From Pseudoflavitalea sp. G-6-1-2 (GTDB lineage Bacteria > Bacteroidota > Bacteroidia > Chitinophagales > Chitinophagaceae), in assembly GCF_012927185.1 (NCBI RefSeq), contig NZ_JABBGB010000001.1, positions 1,674,001 through 1,738,000 on the forward strand: a stretch of 64,000 nt of DNA, in the 5' to 3' direction. Made by a program: the position numbers and the translations under genes. Below, one piece after another: positions 9,064 to 18,368 of the stretch (position 1 is its first letter; each line of letters opens with the position of its first letter). Under the pieces are notes generated by a model. The model was not told where the DNA came from and ran no database searches. It saw only the letters and a list, made by a program, of their open reading frames with translations.

Positions 9064-10155
9064 TTAGCGATTCTTTTTCATTACAAATTCAAATGCGTTC
9101 AGAATGGCTTCAGCCGCTTCTTTGCTATTGATCTGTGCTGCACTTTGCACAGCATTATCGGAGAACGTTTGCCATCGACTTTCATTTTGTAAAAGTTCAA
9201 GGCATTTTTCTATCCATTTATCTTCTTCCAACGGAAGAACAAAGCCATTGATGTTGTTCATCACAAGTTCGTCGGAGCATCCTGCATATGGTGTGGTTAT
9301 CACAGGAGTACCTGCTGATAAGGATTCATGCGCTACTACGCCCCATGCATCGAATGATGTGGGGAAAAGAAAGATCCTGCTCTGGCCGTAATATTCCGGC
9401 AGTTCACTTTGCTGAGCGTGCCCTGGGTACGAATAGTTGATGCCGGCGTTATTGAGGTTTTCCAGTATACGATCTTTCAAAGGACCAGCTCCCAATAGAA
9501 GAATGCGCAGGGAGGGGTATTTTTTCTGTACCCCCAGAGCAACGCGTACAAAGAATTCCGGATTTTTACGGTCAATCAGCTGACCTGCAAATAACAGGTC
9601 GTACAGTCTTTGCTGGTGGCTGTAATTGTTGGCGAACTTCGTATGGTCGATGCTGTAATGAGTAACGAAAATTTTCTTTTCATTTCCGAACCTCCTGAAG
9701 TATTCCTTCCCTTTATTGCTGCAGGCGAGTAATGCCTGACTGCTTCCATAGATCAGCTTGCGGATGAGCATATGGATGCTGCCGAGATGTTCTTCCGATT
9801 TTTCCCATGCATCAGAAATTGCAATATGCTTTTTGCGGAAAAGCTTTGTGTAAGCGATACCATAGAGCATGGTAGGATTAAAGCCTCCAGTGACAACAAT
9901 ATCCGGATTGTACTTTTTCAGCAACCCCCAAATCTCTTTGTTATTGTGAACAACGGTACTTCCATCTTTCTTCACATTGTATTTCTCTTTCAGAAATACA
10001 TGTTTGAATTTCATTTCAGGAAGCTCCCATTGTCTGTTAGGTTCAATTGAGCTGCAGAAAAATATGGTGAAATCATCTTTGAGATGTCCGCTAAGATAAT
10101 TCCAGGTTGCTATCCAGTAGGGTGCGGGAATATTAGTGATTAATGCAATTCTCAT
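9064..10155 (-). CDS. Glycosyltransferase family 4 protein
   Basis: A 363-residue GT-B glycosyltransferase. Visible landmarks are the N-terminal ALITNIPAPYW, a donor-domain start at LLFAGQLIDRKNPEF, GAGPLKDRI, and the GT4 active-site stretch FPTSFDAWGVVAHESLSAGTPVITT. It is likely to extend the lipid-linked repeat unit in the cytoplasm. Its ATG overlaps the stop of the upstream Wzy-like gene by 4 bases, so translation is probably coupled. It is not a close copy of the neighbouring GT4 protein. Confidence 0.88.
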   Translation of the reverse strand: MRIALITNIPAPYWIATWNYLSGHLKDDFTIFFCSSIEPNRQWELPEMKFKHVFLKEKYNVKKDGSTVVHNNKEIWGLLKKYNPDIVVTGGFNPTMLYGIAYTKLFRKKHIAISDAWEKSEEHLGSIHMLIRKLIYGSSQALLACSNKGKEYFRRFGNEKKIFVTHYSIDHTKFANNYSHQQRLYDLLFAGQLIDRKNPEFFVRVALGVQKKYPSLRILLLGAGPLKDRILENLNNAGINYSYPGHAQQSELPEYYGQSRIFLFPTSFDAWGVVAHESLSAGTPVITTPYAGCSDELVMNNINGFVLPLEEDKWIEKCLELLQNESRWQTFSDNAVQSAAQINSKEAAEAILNAFEFVMKKNR

Positions 10156-11369
10156 ATATTTCTGATCTCCAGCCGATTGATTGTTGCCAGGGTAAATAAA
10201 TGCGTCATAAGGCCAAAAGGAAATAATACCGTCTCTTCAAATAGCCATACTGCCATCAAAAAGAGCATGAAAAACAATGAGAGGAATTCCTTTCTTTTAA
10301 AAAACCTCAGGAAATAATGTGCAAAAATGAACAAAAAAACCAATAATCCCAGAAAACCGAGTTCCAGAAACAATATCAGGTAAGAGCTCTCTGTGAGAGA
10401 GGACAAAGACATATTGATACCAGGAATGGCCGCCTTATTCTTGAGATAGGCTTCTTTATTGTTTTGATAGAGGAAGTTGCTCCAGTTGCTTTCTTTGTAG
10501 GTGTGAAGTACGGCTTCATTCAGTTTGTCGCGACCGGTTGTATGCATTGTCAGCGTTCTGTCATTGTTGAGAACGTTGCTTTTATTACTTCCTAAAAGGG
10601 TAATTGAAGTTATGAAAATCAGATAGATAACCGGAGCGAATGCCAATGGCCGGGAAGTTTTGAACTTTTTGATGGCAATCAGCAGGATGAACATAAATGA
10701 AAGACCGAGATAAATGCGGCTTCTGATAAAAATGAAAACGAGGAACAGGCCTAATACAGCAAGGTAGGATGCCCATTTCAGCCAGTTTTGCTTTTTGTTG
10801 TTTTCCAGTGAAATAAAAACATTCACCAGAAAAACCAGCGCAGCAAGCGCTGTAAGTGTCAGGGCATTGTGGGAGCCGGTAATGAATTTATACCTCATGG
10901 CCCCTGTATCCATAACAACGTAAAATGAAGGAACGAGTATTCCGGCAACCATCGCTATCGTATACAGAATTATCAGGCCTGCTGCAACCAGTGAAAATTC
11001 TTTGTCTGGATTGTTCAGTTTATCGAGATATATCCAGAGAATACAAATCGAAAGCATGAATCTCAATATATCAAAGGAGGGTGTAATAATAATGGCGGGG
11101 ATAATCAGCGCCAGTGTGATAAATGGCTTCCAGGAAACTAAAAGCCTTTTTGCGTTGACCGCAATAAAAGTGAGGCTGGCTAAAGGAGAGAGCTTTGTCA
11201 GTAAAACATTAAGGTCTGAAATGAACTTAAGTAAAATTGGAATCGTTAGGTCAAATGGCTTCAGGATAGGTTTAATCCATGCTTGGTTTCGCATCAGGTT
11301 TTGATTGAATGTTGTTGCAAATATGAGAACTTGTCCAGTGAGGGAATCGTTATTTTTCCCTGTGGTCAC
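10152..11369 (-). CDS. O-antigen polymerase/ligase-like membrane protein
   Basis: A hydrophobic protein of about 405 residues from a GTG at 11369, or 380 from the ATG at 11294 (MRNQAWIKP); which start is used is uncertain. About ten membrane segments are apparent, and the loop ending ESSYLILFLELGFLGLLVFLF resembles the end of the Wzy/ligase periplasmic loop. It probably polymerises the repeat unit in the periplasm. It lies between the flippase gene and a GT4 gene that it overlaps by 4 bases. Sequence conservation in this family is low, so the call rests on topology and context. Confidence 0.7.
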   Translation of the reverse strand: MTTGKNNDSLTGQVLIFATTFNQNLMRNQAWIKPILKPFDLTIPILLKFISDLNVLLTKLSPLASLTFIAVNAKRLLVSWKPFITLALIIPAIIITPSFDILRFMLSICILWIYLDKLNNPDKEFSLVAAGLIILYTIAMVAGILVPSFYVVMDTGAMRYKFITGSHNALTLTALAALVFLVNVFISLENNKKQNWLKWASYLAVLGLFLVFIFIRSRIYLGLSFMFILLIAIKKFKTSRPLAFAPVIYLIFITSITLLGSNKSNVLNNDRTLTMHTTGRDKLNEAVLHTYKESNWSNFLYQNNKEAYLKNKAAIPGINMSLSSLTESSYLILFLELGFLGLLVFLFIFAHYFLRFFKRKEFLSLFFMLFLMAVWLFEETVLFPFGLMTHLFTLATINRLEIRNI

Positions 11370-11444
11370 GGTCTAAGACAAAATAAATAAAGGGGGCCGT
11401 GGGCATGGATTGGGATCCTGCTTCCATTTATGAAAACTTTAACG

Positions 11445-12731
11445 TTATTGCCCGCGTTGTTCTTCAGGCAGATTTTGTCTGATTACCCTATTATACAAAA
11501 TCATGCCGGTTATAAGCGTAATTGAATCAATCACTATTTTAACGATAAGTGCTGCAGTAAGTCCGTAAACAGGCAGAAAAATAAGCAGCAACAGAATATT
11601 AATAGCCGCTGCCATTATCTGTATCAGAAAAACCAGTCTGTCTTTGCCTGTAACAATGAGGCCATCGCTGATATAGGCACTGGAGAGTGCAGTTAACAAA
11701 GGATAGAAGGCCATCATTCGCATGATGTAAATTATCTTTTCATGATAATCACCATACACCACTTTAATAATGAATGGTGCAAATAACAATATTCCTGCAG
11801 CGAGAATGATATTGGCCCAGAAAAGTATGAAAATGTATATCCTGAATTTCTTCTGGTAGGCAGCTTTATCGCTGATCCAATCTTTTGCGAGAGTTGGGAA
11901 AAAACTTTGCTTCAATGGCAAAAGCAATATCACGCTGAAAGCGATGATGATTTTCAAAGCGGCCGAATAACTTCCGAGGTACTCAGCGCCAAGAAACAGG
12001 CCCAGCATGAGTGCGGATAAGTTCATGGTCACCTGAAACAGGAGGCCGTTGGTAAGGAAAATATATACACCTGCTTTCAGGCAGCTGATTACTAATGAAA
12101 AGCTTTGCCAGATAAAACGGATAGAGAAATATTTTCTGATCAGTATGATGCTGATCATTCCTATGAGAAGAAAGCTGAGTGAGTAGTTGAGGTTGATGAG
12201 CTCATAATCCTGCTTCGACCGTACGAAAATAAAAATGAGTGCAGTTGACACTACCTTAATCAGAAAGTTCAGAAAAACCAGTACTCTTATCTTGCCGAGT
12301 CCCTGAAAAATATATGGCTGATATAATAAATGGCCCGCCACAATCAGATAAGTAGAATACATCAGCGGGTTCATGAATCTTTCCTGCCATATAAGGCATA
12401 CTGCTCCAAAAATAATAGTGGATGCAATGAAGAGATATATCTTGGTGGTTACCAAAACGCTGACTGTTTTTGAAATATCTTCAGGCTGGTCGCTTATTCT
12501 TGCCAGAGAGCGTGTGCCTGTTATATGAAATTCATAATTGGTCAATGTTACGAAGTAAAGCACAAAAAGCGTGGCGAATTCCGTCATTCCAAACAGGTCA
12601 AGTCCAATAGTCCGGATAAGGTAAGCGGTGGTAATGAAAGGGAAGAGATAATTAGACATCTGGATAATGGCTACCCAGAAAATGTCCCACTTCAATTTAC
12701 TGTCAAGATCCCTGATTATCGACTTGATCAT
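11445..12731 (-). CDS. Oligosaccharide flippase, Wzx/MATE-like
   Basis: A 428-residue polytopic protein with about 12 membrane helices and the start of a polysaccharide_synt domain (FVAIIQ-type helix, then YLIRTIGLDLFGMTEFA). It would move the lipid-linked repeat unit across the inner membrane. The ATG at 12731 (MIKSIIRDL) is chosen over an upstream TTG at 12797, whose extra 22 residues do not resemble the family. It is the first gene of the long minus-strand operon and is divergent from wecB. Confidence 0.85.
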   Translation of the reverse strand: MIKSIIRDLDSKLKWDIFWVAIIQMSNYLFPFITTAYLIRTIGLDLFGMTEFATLFVLYFVTLTNYEFHITGTRSLARISDQPEDISKTVSVLVTTKIYLFIASTIIFGAVCLIWQERFMNPLMYSTYLIVAGHLLYQPYIFQGLGKIRVLVFLNFLIKVVSTALIFIFVRSKQDYELINLNYSLSFLLIGMISIILIRKYFSIRFIWQSFSLVISCLKAGVYIFLTNGLLFQVTMNLSALMLGLFLGAEYLGSYSAALKIIIAFSVILLLPLKQSFFPTLAKDWISDKAAYQKKFRIYIFILFWANIILAAGILLFAPFIIKVVYGDYHEKIIYIMRMMAFYPLLTALSSAYISDGLIVTGKDRLVFLIQIMAAAINILLLLIFLPVYGLTAALIVKIVIDSITLITGMILYNRVIRQNLPEEQRGQ

Positions 12732-12811
12732 GTCTGGTTTTTGGAAATAGTAGCTGACAAAGGTGCGAAGATAAGCTGAAGCAGGCTTTGAAAGCAAGCC
12801 GGGAAGTAATA

Positions 12812-12842
12812 TTGGGAGAATACCTGAATCCTGTTAGCTTTG
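12812..12842 (+). promoter_or_regulatory. Promoter of wecB (TTG - N20 - TAGCTTTG)
   Basis: A TTG at 12812-12814, 20 bases, then TAGCTTTG at 12835-12842 fits the Bacteroidota -33/-7 promoter pattern well. The predicted start near 12849 leaves a leader of about 39 bases before the wecB ATG at 12888. It lies in the divergent gap with the flippase gene. Confidence 0.55.
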
Positions 12843-12887
12843 CACAAATTTTTGGTTCCTGCCCTCGTTGGCTAACATTTATTCTAT

Positions 12888-13985
12888 ATGAGACTTACCC
12901 TGATCGCTGGCGCCCGCCCGAATTTTATTAAGATCGCTCCGCTGATTGATGCTATTAAAGCGCACAATAATTCCGGAAAGAAGAAAATTGATTACCGTTT
13001 AGTGCACACTGGTCAGCATTATGACCGCAATATGAGCGAGAGTTTTTTTAAGGAACTGGGTATCAGTGAACCCGATGATAATCTGGGAGCAGGGGGGGGC
13101 ACACAGGCCGAACAGACTGCCAACATCATGGTGCGGTTTGAAGAGCATCTGCGTAATAATCCCACAGATTGTGTATTGGTAGTGGGTGATGTAACATCTA
13201 CACTTGCCTGTTCAATTGTTGCCAAGAAGATGGTGACTGATGTGGCGCATGTAGAAGCCGGCATTCGCTCCGGCGATCTTGCAATGCCGGAAGAAATCAA
13301 TAGAATGGTTACCGATGCCATTACTGATCATTTCTTCACTACCTCTCATACAGCCAATGAAAATCTGCAAAAATCAGGTGTGCCAGACAGTAAGGTGCAT
13401 TTTGTAGGAAATGTAATGATCGACAGCCTTCTCAAACACCAGCCGAGATTCACTCCACCAGCAATTTATGCTGAAAAGGAACTGAAGCCACAGCAATATT
13501 TTGTATTGACGCTTCACAGACCTTCCAATGTAGACGATCCTACCCACTTCTTTGCTATCATTCAGGCAATTATGGAAAGTGTAAAAGACCTGCCGGTAAT
13601 TTTCCCTGTTCATCCGCGTACTGCCAGAAACATTGAGCAATCAGGGATCGTGATGCCCCCCAATCTGGTACTGGCCGAACCAATGTCTTACCTGCAGTTC
13701 AACTACCTGGTACAACAAGCCAAAGCGGTGATCACAGACAGTGGAGGTATAACCGAAGAAACTACGGTAATGGGGATCCCATGCATCACTTTGCGTAACA
13801 GTACAGAAAGGCCTGAAACCGTTACAATCGGAACGAATGAACTGATCGGAGCCAATCCGGCAGCAATTGCACCGCAGCTTGAAAAGATAATGGAGGGCAA
13901 ATGGAAAAAAGGCGGCATACCCGAGTTATGGGATGGTAAAGCGTCAGAAAGAATCATCGCAATCCTATCCGGATTATATTCCTGA
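12888..13985 (+). CDS. wecB: UDP-N-acetylglucosamine 2-epimerase (non-hydrolysing)
   Basis: A 365-residue epimerase that interconverts UDP-GlcNAc and UDP-ManNAc in the cytoplasm. Family motifs are clear: GARPNFIKIAPL at the N terminus, TGQHYDRNMSESFFKELGI, VGDVTSTLA, HVEAGIRSGD, LTLHRPSNVD, PVHPRT, and TDSGGITEET near residue 285, which binds the UDP-sugar. No UDP-ManNAc dehydrogenase (wecC) is in the window, so the locus probably uses ManNAc itself or the acid is made elsewhere. It matches the WecG/TagA-type transferase at 1703. Transcribed from its own promoter, divergent from the flippase operon. Confidence 0.95.
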   Translation: MRLTLIAGARPNFIKIAPLIDAIKAHNNSGKKKIDYRLVHTGQHYDRNMSESFFKELGISEPDDNLGAGGGTQAEQTANIMVRFEEHLRNNPTDCVLVVGDVTSTLACSIVAKKMVTDVAHVEAGIRSGDLAMPEEINRMVTDAITDHFFTTSHTANENLQKSGVPDSKVHFVGNVMIDSLLKHQPRFTPPAIYAEKELKPQQYFVLTLHRPSNVDDPTHFFAIIQAIMESVKDLPVIFPVHPRTARNIEQSGIVMPPNLVLAEPMSYLQFNYLVQQAKAVITDSGGITEETTVMGIPCITLRNSTERPETVTIGTNELIGANPAAIAPQLEKIMEGKWKKGGIPELWDGKASERIIAILSGLYS

Positions 13986-14180
13986 ATGCAGTGATCAGGC
14001 ATTAATATTGCATCCCCCCACAGTCAGAATTATTGAGGCAGGTTCAAAAATAATCTTAGGCACGCAACGTTTAAGCTTTAAGTGCTGTCACATAAAATGA
14101 TCATTATCATCGGATATGATGCTTTTTTTAACAATTCTTCAACGCCTGAAAGGAAGGGGAAATTGAGAAAAATCGTTTTA

Positions 14181-14210
14181 TTTGCCTGACTAGGCGTAGG
14201 ATTAATTTTT
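14181..14210 (+). promoter_or_regulatory. Probable promoter of second priming transferase (TTTG - N18 - TAATTTTT)
   Basis: TTTG at 14181-14184 and TAATTTTT at 14203-14210 match the Bacteroidota consensus at 11 of 12 defined and spacer-tolerant positions, with an 18-base spacer. Transcription would start near 14217, 28 bases before the ATG at 14245. The rest of the 259-base gap holds no other feature I can support. Confidence 0.4.
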
Positions 14211-14244
14211 AATGGTCTTTTGACGTAAAAGTATTGATGCAGTT

Positions 14245-15006
14245 ATGATAATTCTACCAAAGCCGGTTCATTCCTTTACCAGAAAAACCGGAATAAAAGC
14301 AGAGAGTATCACCTTACGCTCGTATGTGGAACAGAAACAACGTTTCTTAGTTGTTAAAAGAATCTTCGATATTTTCTTTTCTTCATTAATTATAGTATTC
14401 GTTCTCAGTTGGTTATTCCCAATCATTGCTATCCTGATAAAACTGGATTCAAATGGCCCCGTATTTTTTGTTCAAAGAAGAGTTGGCCGATGGGGGAAAA
14501 GTTTCAAATGCCTGAAATTTCGCACCATGGTAGTAAATGTTCAGGCCAACACTAAACAGGCAGCTGATGGTGATGCCAGAATAACGAGAATCGGAAAGTT
14601 TCTACGCAAGTCCAATCTTGATGAATTCCCACAATTTTTCAATGTTTTGTCAGGACAAATGAGCGTAGTAGGGCCACGTCCGCATATGCACGCCGATTGC
14701 AATGCCTTCTCTTCCGTGATCTCCAATTACAAGTTCAGAAATATGATGAAGCCAGGTATAACAGGCCTGGCGCAGGTAAGAGGATACAGAGGTCCCACTA
14801 AAAATTTCGAAAGCATTTTCCATCGCTATCAGTTCGATGCCTTTTACGTCCGCAATGCTAATTTTTGGCTGGATATGCGCATTGTGCGTAAAACAGCCGC
14901 ACAAACATTTCAACTCATCTTCTCCCGCATATTCAATTCCGGTGAAGAAGTGATGGCATCCACCACATCAAAACAGTGGATACCTTCAGTGAAAAATCTT
15001 AACTGA
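14245..15006 (+). CDS. Priming sugar-phosphate transferase (complete paralogue)
   Basis: A 253-residue sugar transferase that loads the first sugar phosphate onto undecaprenyl phosphate. A basic N-terminal tail of about 36 residues precedes a single hydrophobic helix (about 40-65), followed by the catalytic domain with GPVFFVQRRVGRWGK, FKCLKFRTM, FLRKSNLDEFPQFFNV, SVVGPRPHMHADC and GITGLAQVRGYRGPT. It has the short, monotopic architecture and lacks the four-helix N-terminal domain of longer WbaP/WcaJ proteins. It is highly similar to the gene cut by the left edge (1-386), so the locus carries two primers, one at each end. Confidence 0.93.
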   Translation: MIILPKPVHSFTRKTGIKAESITLRSYVEQKQRFLVVKRIFDIFFSSLIIVFVLSWLFPIIAILIKLDSNGPVFFVQRRVGRWGKSFKCLKFRTMVVNVQANTKQAADGDARITRIGKFLRKSNLDEFPQFFNVLSGQMSVVGPRPHMHADCNAFSSVISNYKFRNMMKPGITGLAQVRGYRGPTKNFESIFHRYQFDAFYVRNANFWLDMRIVRKTAAQTFQLIFSRIFNSGEEVMASTTSKQWIPSVKNLN

Positions 15007-15018
15007 GTTTCAGGGGCT

Positions 15019-16560
15019 TTACTCTCCCCAGTTCTCCCGATCGAGACTCCGGTACTGAATAGCTTCTGCAATATGAGCGGCCGCGATCTCTTTGCAATTT
15101 GCCAGGTCTGCAATGGTGCGGCTTACCTTGAGTATTCTGTCGTAAGCTCTGGCAGATAGCTTCAGCTTTTCCATCGCAGCCTTCAATAAATGTTTCCCCT
15201 GCGTTTCCACTACACATGCTTTACGGAATGTTTTTCCACTGATCTGTGCATTGCAATACACGCCGGGTATTTCCTGATATCGTATGGCCTGTAATGCTCT
15301 GGCCCCGATCACCCTTGCTCTGATCTGCGCGGATGATTCTGCTGCCTGTTCAATTTCCAGATCCCTGAAAGGAACGGGTGTTACTTCCACGTGCAGGTCT
15401 ATGCGATCCAGCAGCGGAGCTGAAATCTTGCTGAGGTATCTCTGCACCGCACCCGGATGGCAGGTGCAGGCTTTTTCAGGATGATTGTAATTGCCGCAGG
15501 GGCAGGGATTCATTGCTGCCAGCAACATAAAGCTGGCCGGAAATTCTACGGATATCCTTGCCCGTGAAATGGTGAGTTTTCTTTCTTCCATCGGCTGACG
15601 CATCACCTCCAGTGCTGTTCTTCTGAATTCGGGGAACTCATCGAGAAAGAGTACGCCATTGTGCGCAAGCGAAATCTCTCCGGGCTGTGGATAGCTCCCG
15701 CCGCCAACAAGCGCATAATCACTAACGGTATGATGAGGCGATCTGAACGGCCTTGCTGTGATGAGGGAATTGTCTGCCGGGAGTTTTCCCGTTACCGAAT
15801 AGATGCGCATGGTTTCGAGGGCTTCTTCGATGGTCAGGGGCGGAAGAATAGAAGGAAGCCGTCTTGCCAGCATCGTTTTACCTGCTCCGGGTGGACCGAT
15901 AAGAATAGCATTATGCCCACCCGCTGCTGCAATCTCCAATGCCCGCTTGATGTTTTCCTGCCCCTTTACATCTGCAAAATCACAATCTGTTTCCGACGGG
16001 CTTTGTGCAAATGCTGTTACCGTATCTGTGATGGTGGCAGCAATAGGATGTTCGCCGCGAAGGTGAGCAATCACTTCATTGAGATGATGTACGCCATAAA
16101 CATTCAATCCTTCTACGATACCCGCTTCGCGGGCATTGGCGAGAGGAATGAAGAGTGCATTGAATCCATCCCTTCTGGCATTGATGGCAATGGGTAGCGC
16201 TCCCTTCACAGGAAGCAGGCTGCCATCGAGCTGCAGTTCTCCCATCAGAACTATGCCGGATAACTGTTCCGGAGCAGGTATCTGTTCTGTGGCTGCAAGT
16301 ATGCCGATGGCAATGGCCAGATCGAAAGAGGTGCCACTTTTTCGTATATGCGCGGGCGCGAGGTTGATCACCAGCTTGCGGCGGGGCATGAAGTAACCGT
16401 TGTGTTTGAGCGCGCTCTCCACACGCTGGAAACTTTCTTTCACAGCACTGTCCGGCAACCCCACCAGATAGTAGGAAGTACCGGCCATCTCATTCACTTC
16501 AACCTGTATGGTAATGGCATCTACTCCATGAACGGCGCTTCCGAAAGTTTTTACCAGCAT
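15019..16560 (-). CDS. comM: ComM/YifB family Mg-chelatase-like AAA+ ATPase
   Basis: A 513-residue protein. The N-terminal ChlI-like domain starts MLVKTFGSAVHGVDA; the AAA+ core has the Walker A GPPGAGKTMLARRLP and the family marker AMNPCPCGNYNHPEKACTC with clustered cysteines; the C terminus is the Mg-chelatase-associated helical domain. ComM is known as a hexameric helicase that promotes branch migration during natural transformation, and homologues are widespread in species of unknown competence. It converges on the second priming transferase with 12 bases between the stops. Confidence 0.93.
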   Translation of the reverse strand: MLVKTFGSAVHGVDAITIQVEVNEMAGTSYYLVGLPDSAVKESFQRVESALKHNGYFMPRRKLVINLAPAHIRKSGTSFDLAIAIGILAATEQIPAPEQLSGIVLMGELQLDGSLLPVKGALPIAINARRDGFNALFIPLANAREAGIVEGLNVYGVHHLNEVIAHLRGEHPIAATITDTVTAFAQSPSETDCDFADVKGQENIKRALEIAAAGGHNAILIGPPGAGKTMLARRLPSILPPLTIEEALETMRIYSVTGKLPADNSLITARPFRSPHHTVSDYALVGGGSYPQPGEISLAHNGVLFLDEFPEFRRTALEVMRQPMEERKLTISRARISVEFPASFMLLAAMNPCPCGNYNHPEKACTCHPGAVQRYLSKISAPLLDRIDLHVEVTPVPFRDLEIEQAAESSAQIRARVIGARALQAIRYQEIPGVYCNAQISGKTFRKACVVETQGKHLLKAAMEKLKLSARAYDRILKVSRTIADLANCKEIAAAHIAEAIQYRSLDRENWGE

Positions 16561-16679
16561 GAGGATAAGTTTGGAAGCGAAGATAGTTGCGTGGGAAATG
16601 ACCTGTATTTCGTATGCCTATTTAGGTTAGTTTACTGCTTTCGCGGTTATCTTACAACAAGGGAGGATAGAAACCCTGC

Positions 16680-16712
16680 AAAAAAAATCCCGAAGCAGTG
16701 TTGCATCGGGAT
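16680..16712 (-). terminator. Rho-independent terminator of the M1 peptidase gene
   Basis: Arms at 16687-16693 and 16706-16712 pair perfectly, with an extra GCA/TGC inner stem across a GTGT loop. On the minus strand the stem is followed by a run of T (plus-strand A run from 16680). It lies just past the stop at 16735, in the otherwise empty gap 16561-16734. Confidence 0.8.
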
Positions 16713-16734
16713 GATATAGTTTTTTCTGATTGCC

Positions 16735-18339
16735 TTATTTTTCTTCTGTTGCGCTTCCTTCATATAACAGGTTCACTCCGGGATCGATCACAAAGCCGGC
16801 AGGCTTCGCCTTCACAGGAAAACTGAAGGTGGTGGTTTTGTCTTTCACCATCAGCGAAATCACTGTCGGCTGCGACTGGCCTTCTTCCGTCCATGCCAGA
16901 TCTACCGGAAACTCGAAGGCCGTGTTTTGCTGCTGCTCTATCACTCCGCTGATCAGTTGTTTGGCTGCATCGTATTTCCAGCGGATATTCAGTACGGGTT
17001 GTCCTGATGTGTACAACCATTGCTGAAAGAATCTTTTGAAATTTTTCCCCGATGCCTGCTCCATTACACGCTGCAGATCTTCTGTTGTGGCATTCTTACC
17101 TGCATATTCACTGTAGTAATTTCTTACACCTTTGAGAAAGGCGCTGTCGCCCATGCTGCGTCTCAGCATATGCAATACCCATCCGCCTTTCTGATAGGAG
17201 TTGGCATTGAGCAGTTGCAGGTAATCGGTTACAGATTTATCGATCACCGGCTCTTTGTATTTTCTGCTGAAAGTGAGCACGGCCTCACGGTCTTTTTTGC
17301 GCATGAAGGTGGCTGTGTCAGTGCCATGCGTATTCTCGAAGTACCAGATGGTCATGTAAGTGGCAAAGCCTTCGCTGAGCCAGAGATGGCTCCAGTCGGC
17401 CTCTGTAGCCATATTGCCGAACCACTGGTGTGCTATTTCGTGTGCAATGAGCGATTCGCATTTTCGTGTGCCGGTAACGGAATTCTCTGCATAGAAAATT
17501 GCGCTGGCGTTTTCCATGCCACCAAACATGGTGGTGGATTGCACATTCGCGAGCTTTTTGTATGCGTATGGACCAACCAGTTTAATGAAGTAAGCGAGGA
17601 TATCTTTCGCGAGTGCGTAATCGTAGAAGCCTTTTTCTTTTGCATCGGGATAGATCCAGCTATACACGGGTATACAGTTCACATCGCCCTGGTACTGCAC
17701 GGCAAAATCAGCTGCTCCGATCACCATTATCTTGGTAGGCAGCGGCACTGTTTCTTTGTAGTGAGTGAGTTTCTTTTTATCCCCCAGATTGGTTTCTTCG
17801 ATCTGAACACCATTGGCCACTACCTGATAATGATCCGGTGCAGTGATGATGAACTCCACCGCAGCTTTATCGGAGGGATGATCGTTGCAGGGAATCCAGT
17901 TACGTGCGCGGTTTGGCCAGTTGTCGCTGAAGAAACCACGATGTCCGAATTTATTCCTGCCGATGATCAATCCATCTGCAGGCACGCCACCATAGGTGAT
18001 CACCAGCTGCCTGGTATCTCCTTTATTGGCTGTGGCGCCGAGTGCAATGCGGAGTGTGTCGCGGAGATGAGTAAAATAAAGCTGTTTGCCATTTTCAGTG
18101 ACTGCACTCACCGTCATTCCTTTGCCGGATGGATTGGTGCTTACCAGATCGAGCATCAGCAGATCGCTTTTCTGCAACATCACGGCATTTACGGTGGCTT
18201 TTCCCTGGATCTGGTTATTCAGATCGTTCAGTTCAATTTCGTATTTGTAAGAGGCAATGTCTATGAGGCTGCCGGGGCGCTGGGCCATCAGTGGACCAAG
18301 GATGCACAATGCCAGGAGCAGTACAATGCTGCGTTTCAT
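16735..18339 (-). CDS. Secreted M1 family metallopeptidase
   Basis: A 534-residue zinc aminopeptidase-like protein with a signal peptide (hydrophobic residues 4-19, cleavage after MAQ). The N-terminal beta domain is followed by the exopeptidase marker GGMEN (273-277), the zinc site HEIAH (300-304) and the third ligand in LSEGFATY (Glu323), so the catalytic set is complete. It is shorter than aminopeptidase N, lacking the long C-terminal helical domain. It probably trims peptides in the periplasm or outside the cell. It is 29 bases downstream of the MutS-like gene and may share its transcript. Confidence 0.92.
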   Translation of the reverse strand: MKRSIVLLLALCILGPLMAQRPGSLIDIASYKYEIELNDLNNQIQGKATVNAVMLQKSDLLMLDLVSTNPSGKGMTVSAVTENGKQLYFTHLRDTLRIALGATANKGDTRQLVITYGGVPADGLIIGRNKFGHRGFFSDNWPNRARNWIPCNDHPSDKAAVEFIITAPDHYQVVANGVQIEETNLGDKKKLTHYKETVPLPTKIMVIGAADFAVQYQGDVNCIPVYSWIYPDAKEKGFYDYALAKDILAYFIKLVGPYAYKKLANVQSTTMFGGMENASAIFYAENSVTGTRKCESLIAHEIAHQWFGNMATEADWSHLWLSEGFATYMTIWYFENTHGTDTATFMRKKDREAVLTFSRKYKEPVIDKSVTDYLQLLNANSYQKGGWVLHMLRRSMGDSAFLKGVRNYYSEYAGKNATTEDLQRVMEQASGKNFKRFFQQWLYTSGQPVLNIRWKYDAAKQLISGVIEQQQNTAFEFPVDLAWTEEGQSQPTVISLMVKDKTTTFSFPVKAKPAGFVIDPGVNLLYEGSATEEK

Positions 18340-18368
18340 TGAATAAGTGTTTAAAGAGTTATTCGCCG

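Noticed and set aside
15661-16197. 178-codon open frame antisense to comM
   Set aside because: Lies wholly within the conserved ComM coding region; shadow frame.
17020-18342. 440-codon open frame on + antisense to the M1 peptidase gene
   Set aside because: It mirrors a GC-balanced real gene with signal peptide and zinc motif; the antisense translation has no domain, start signal or sensible composition.
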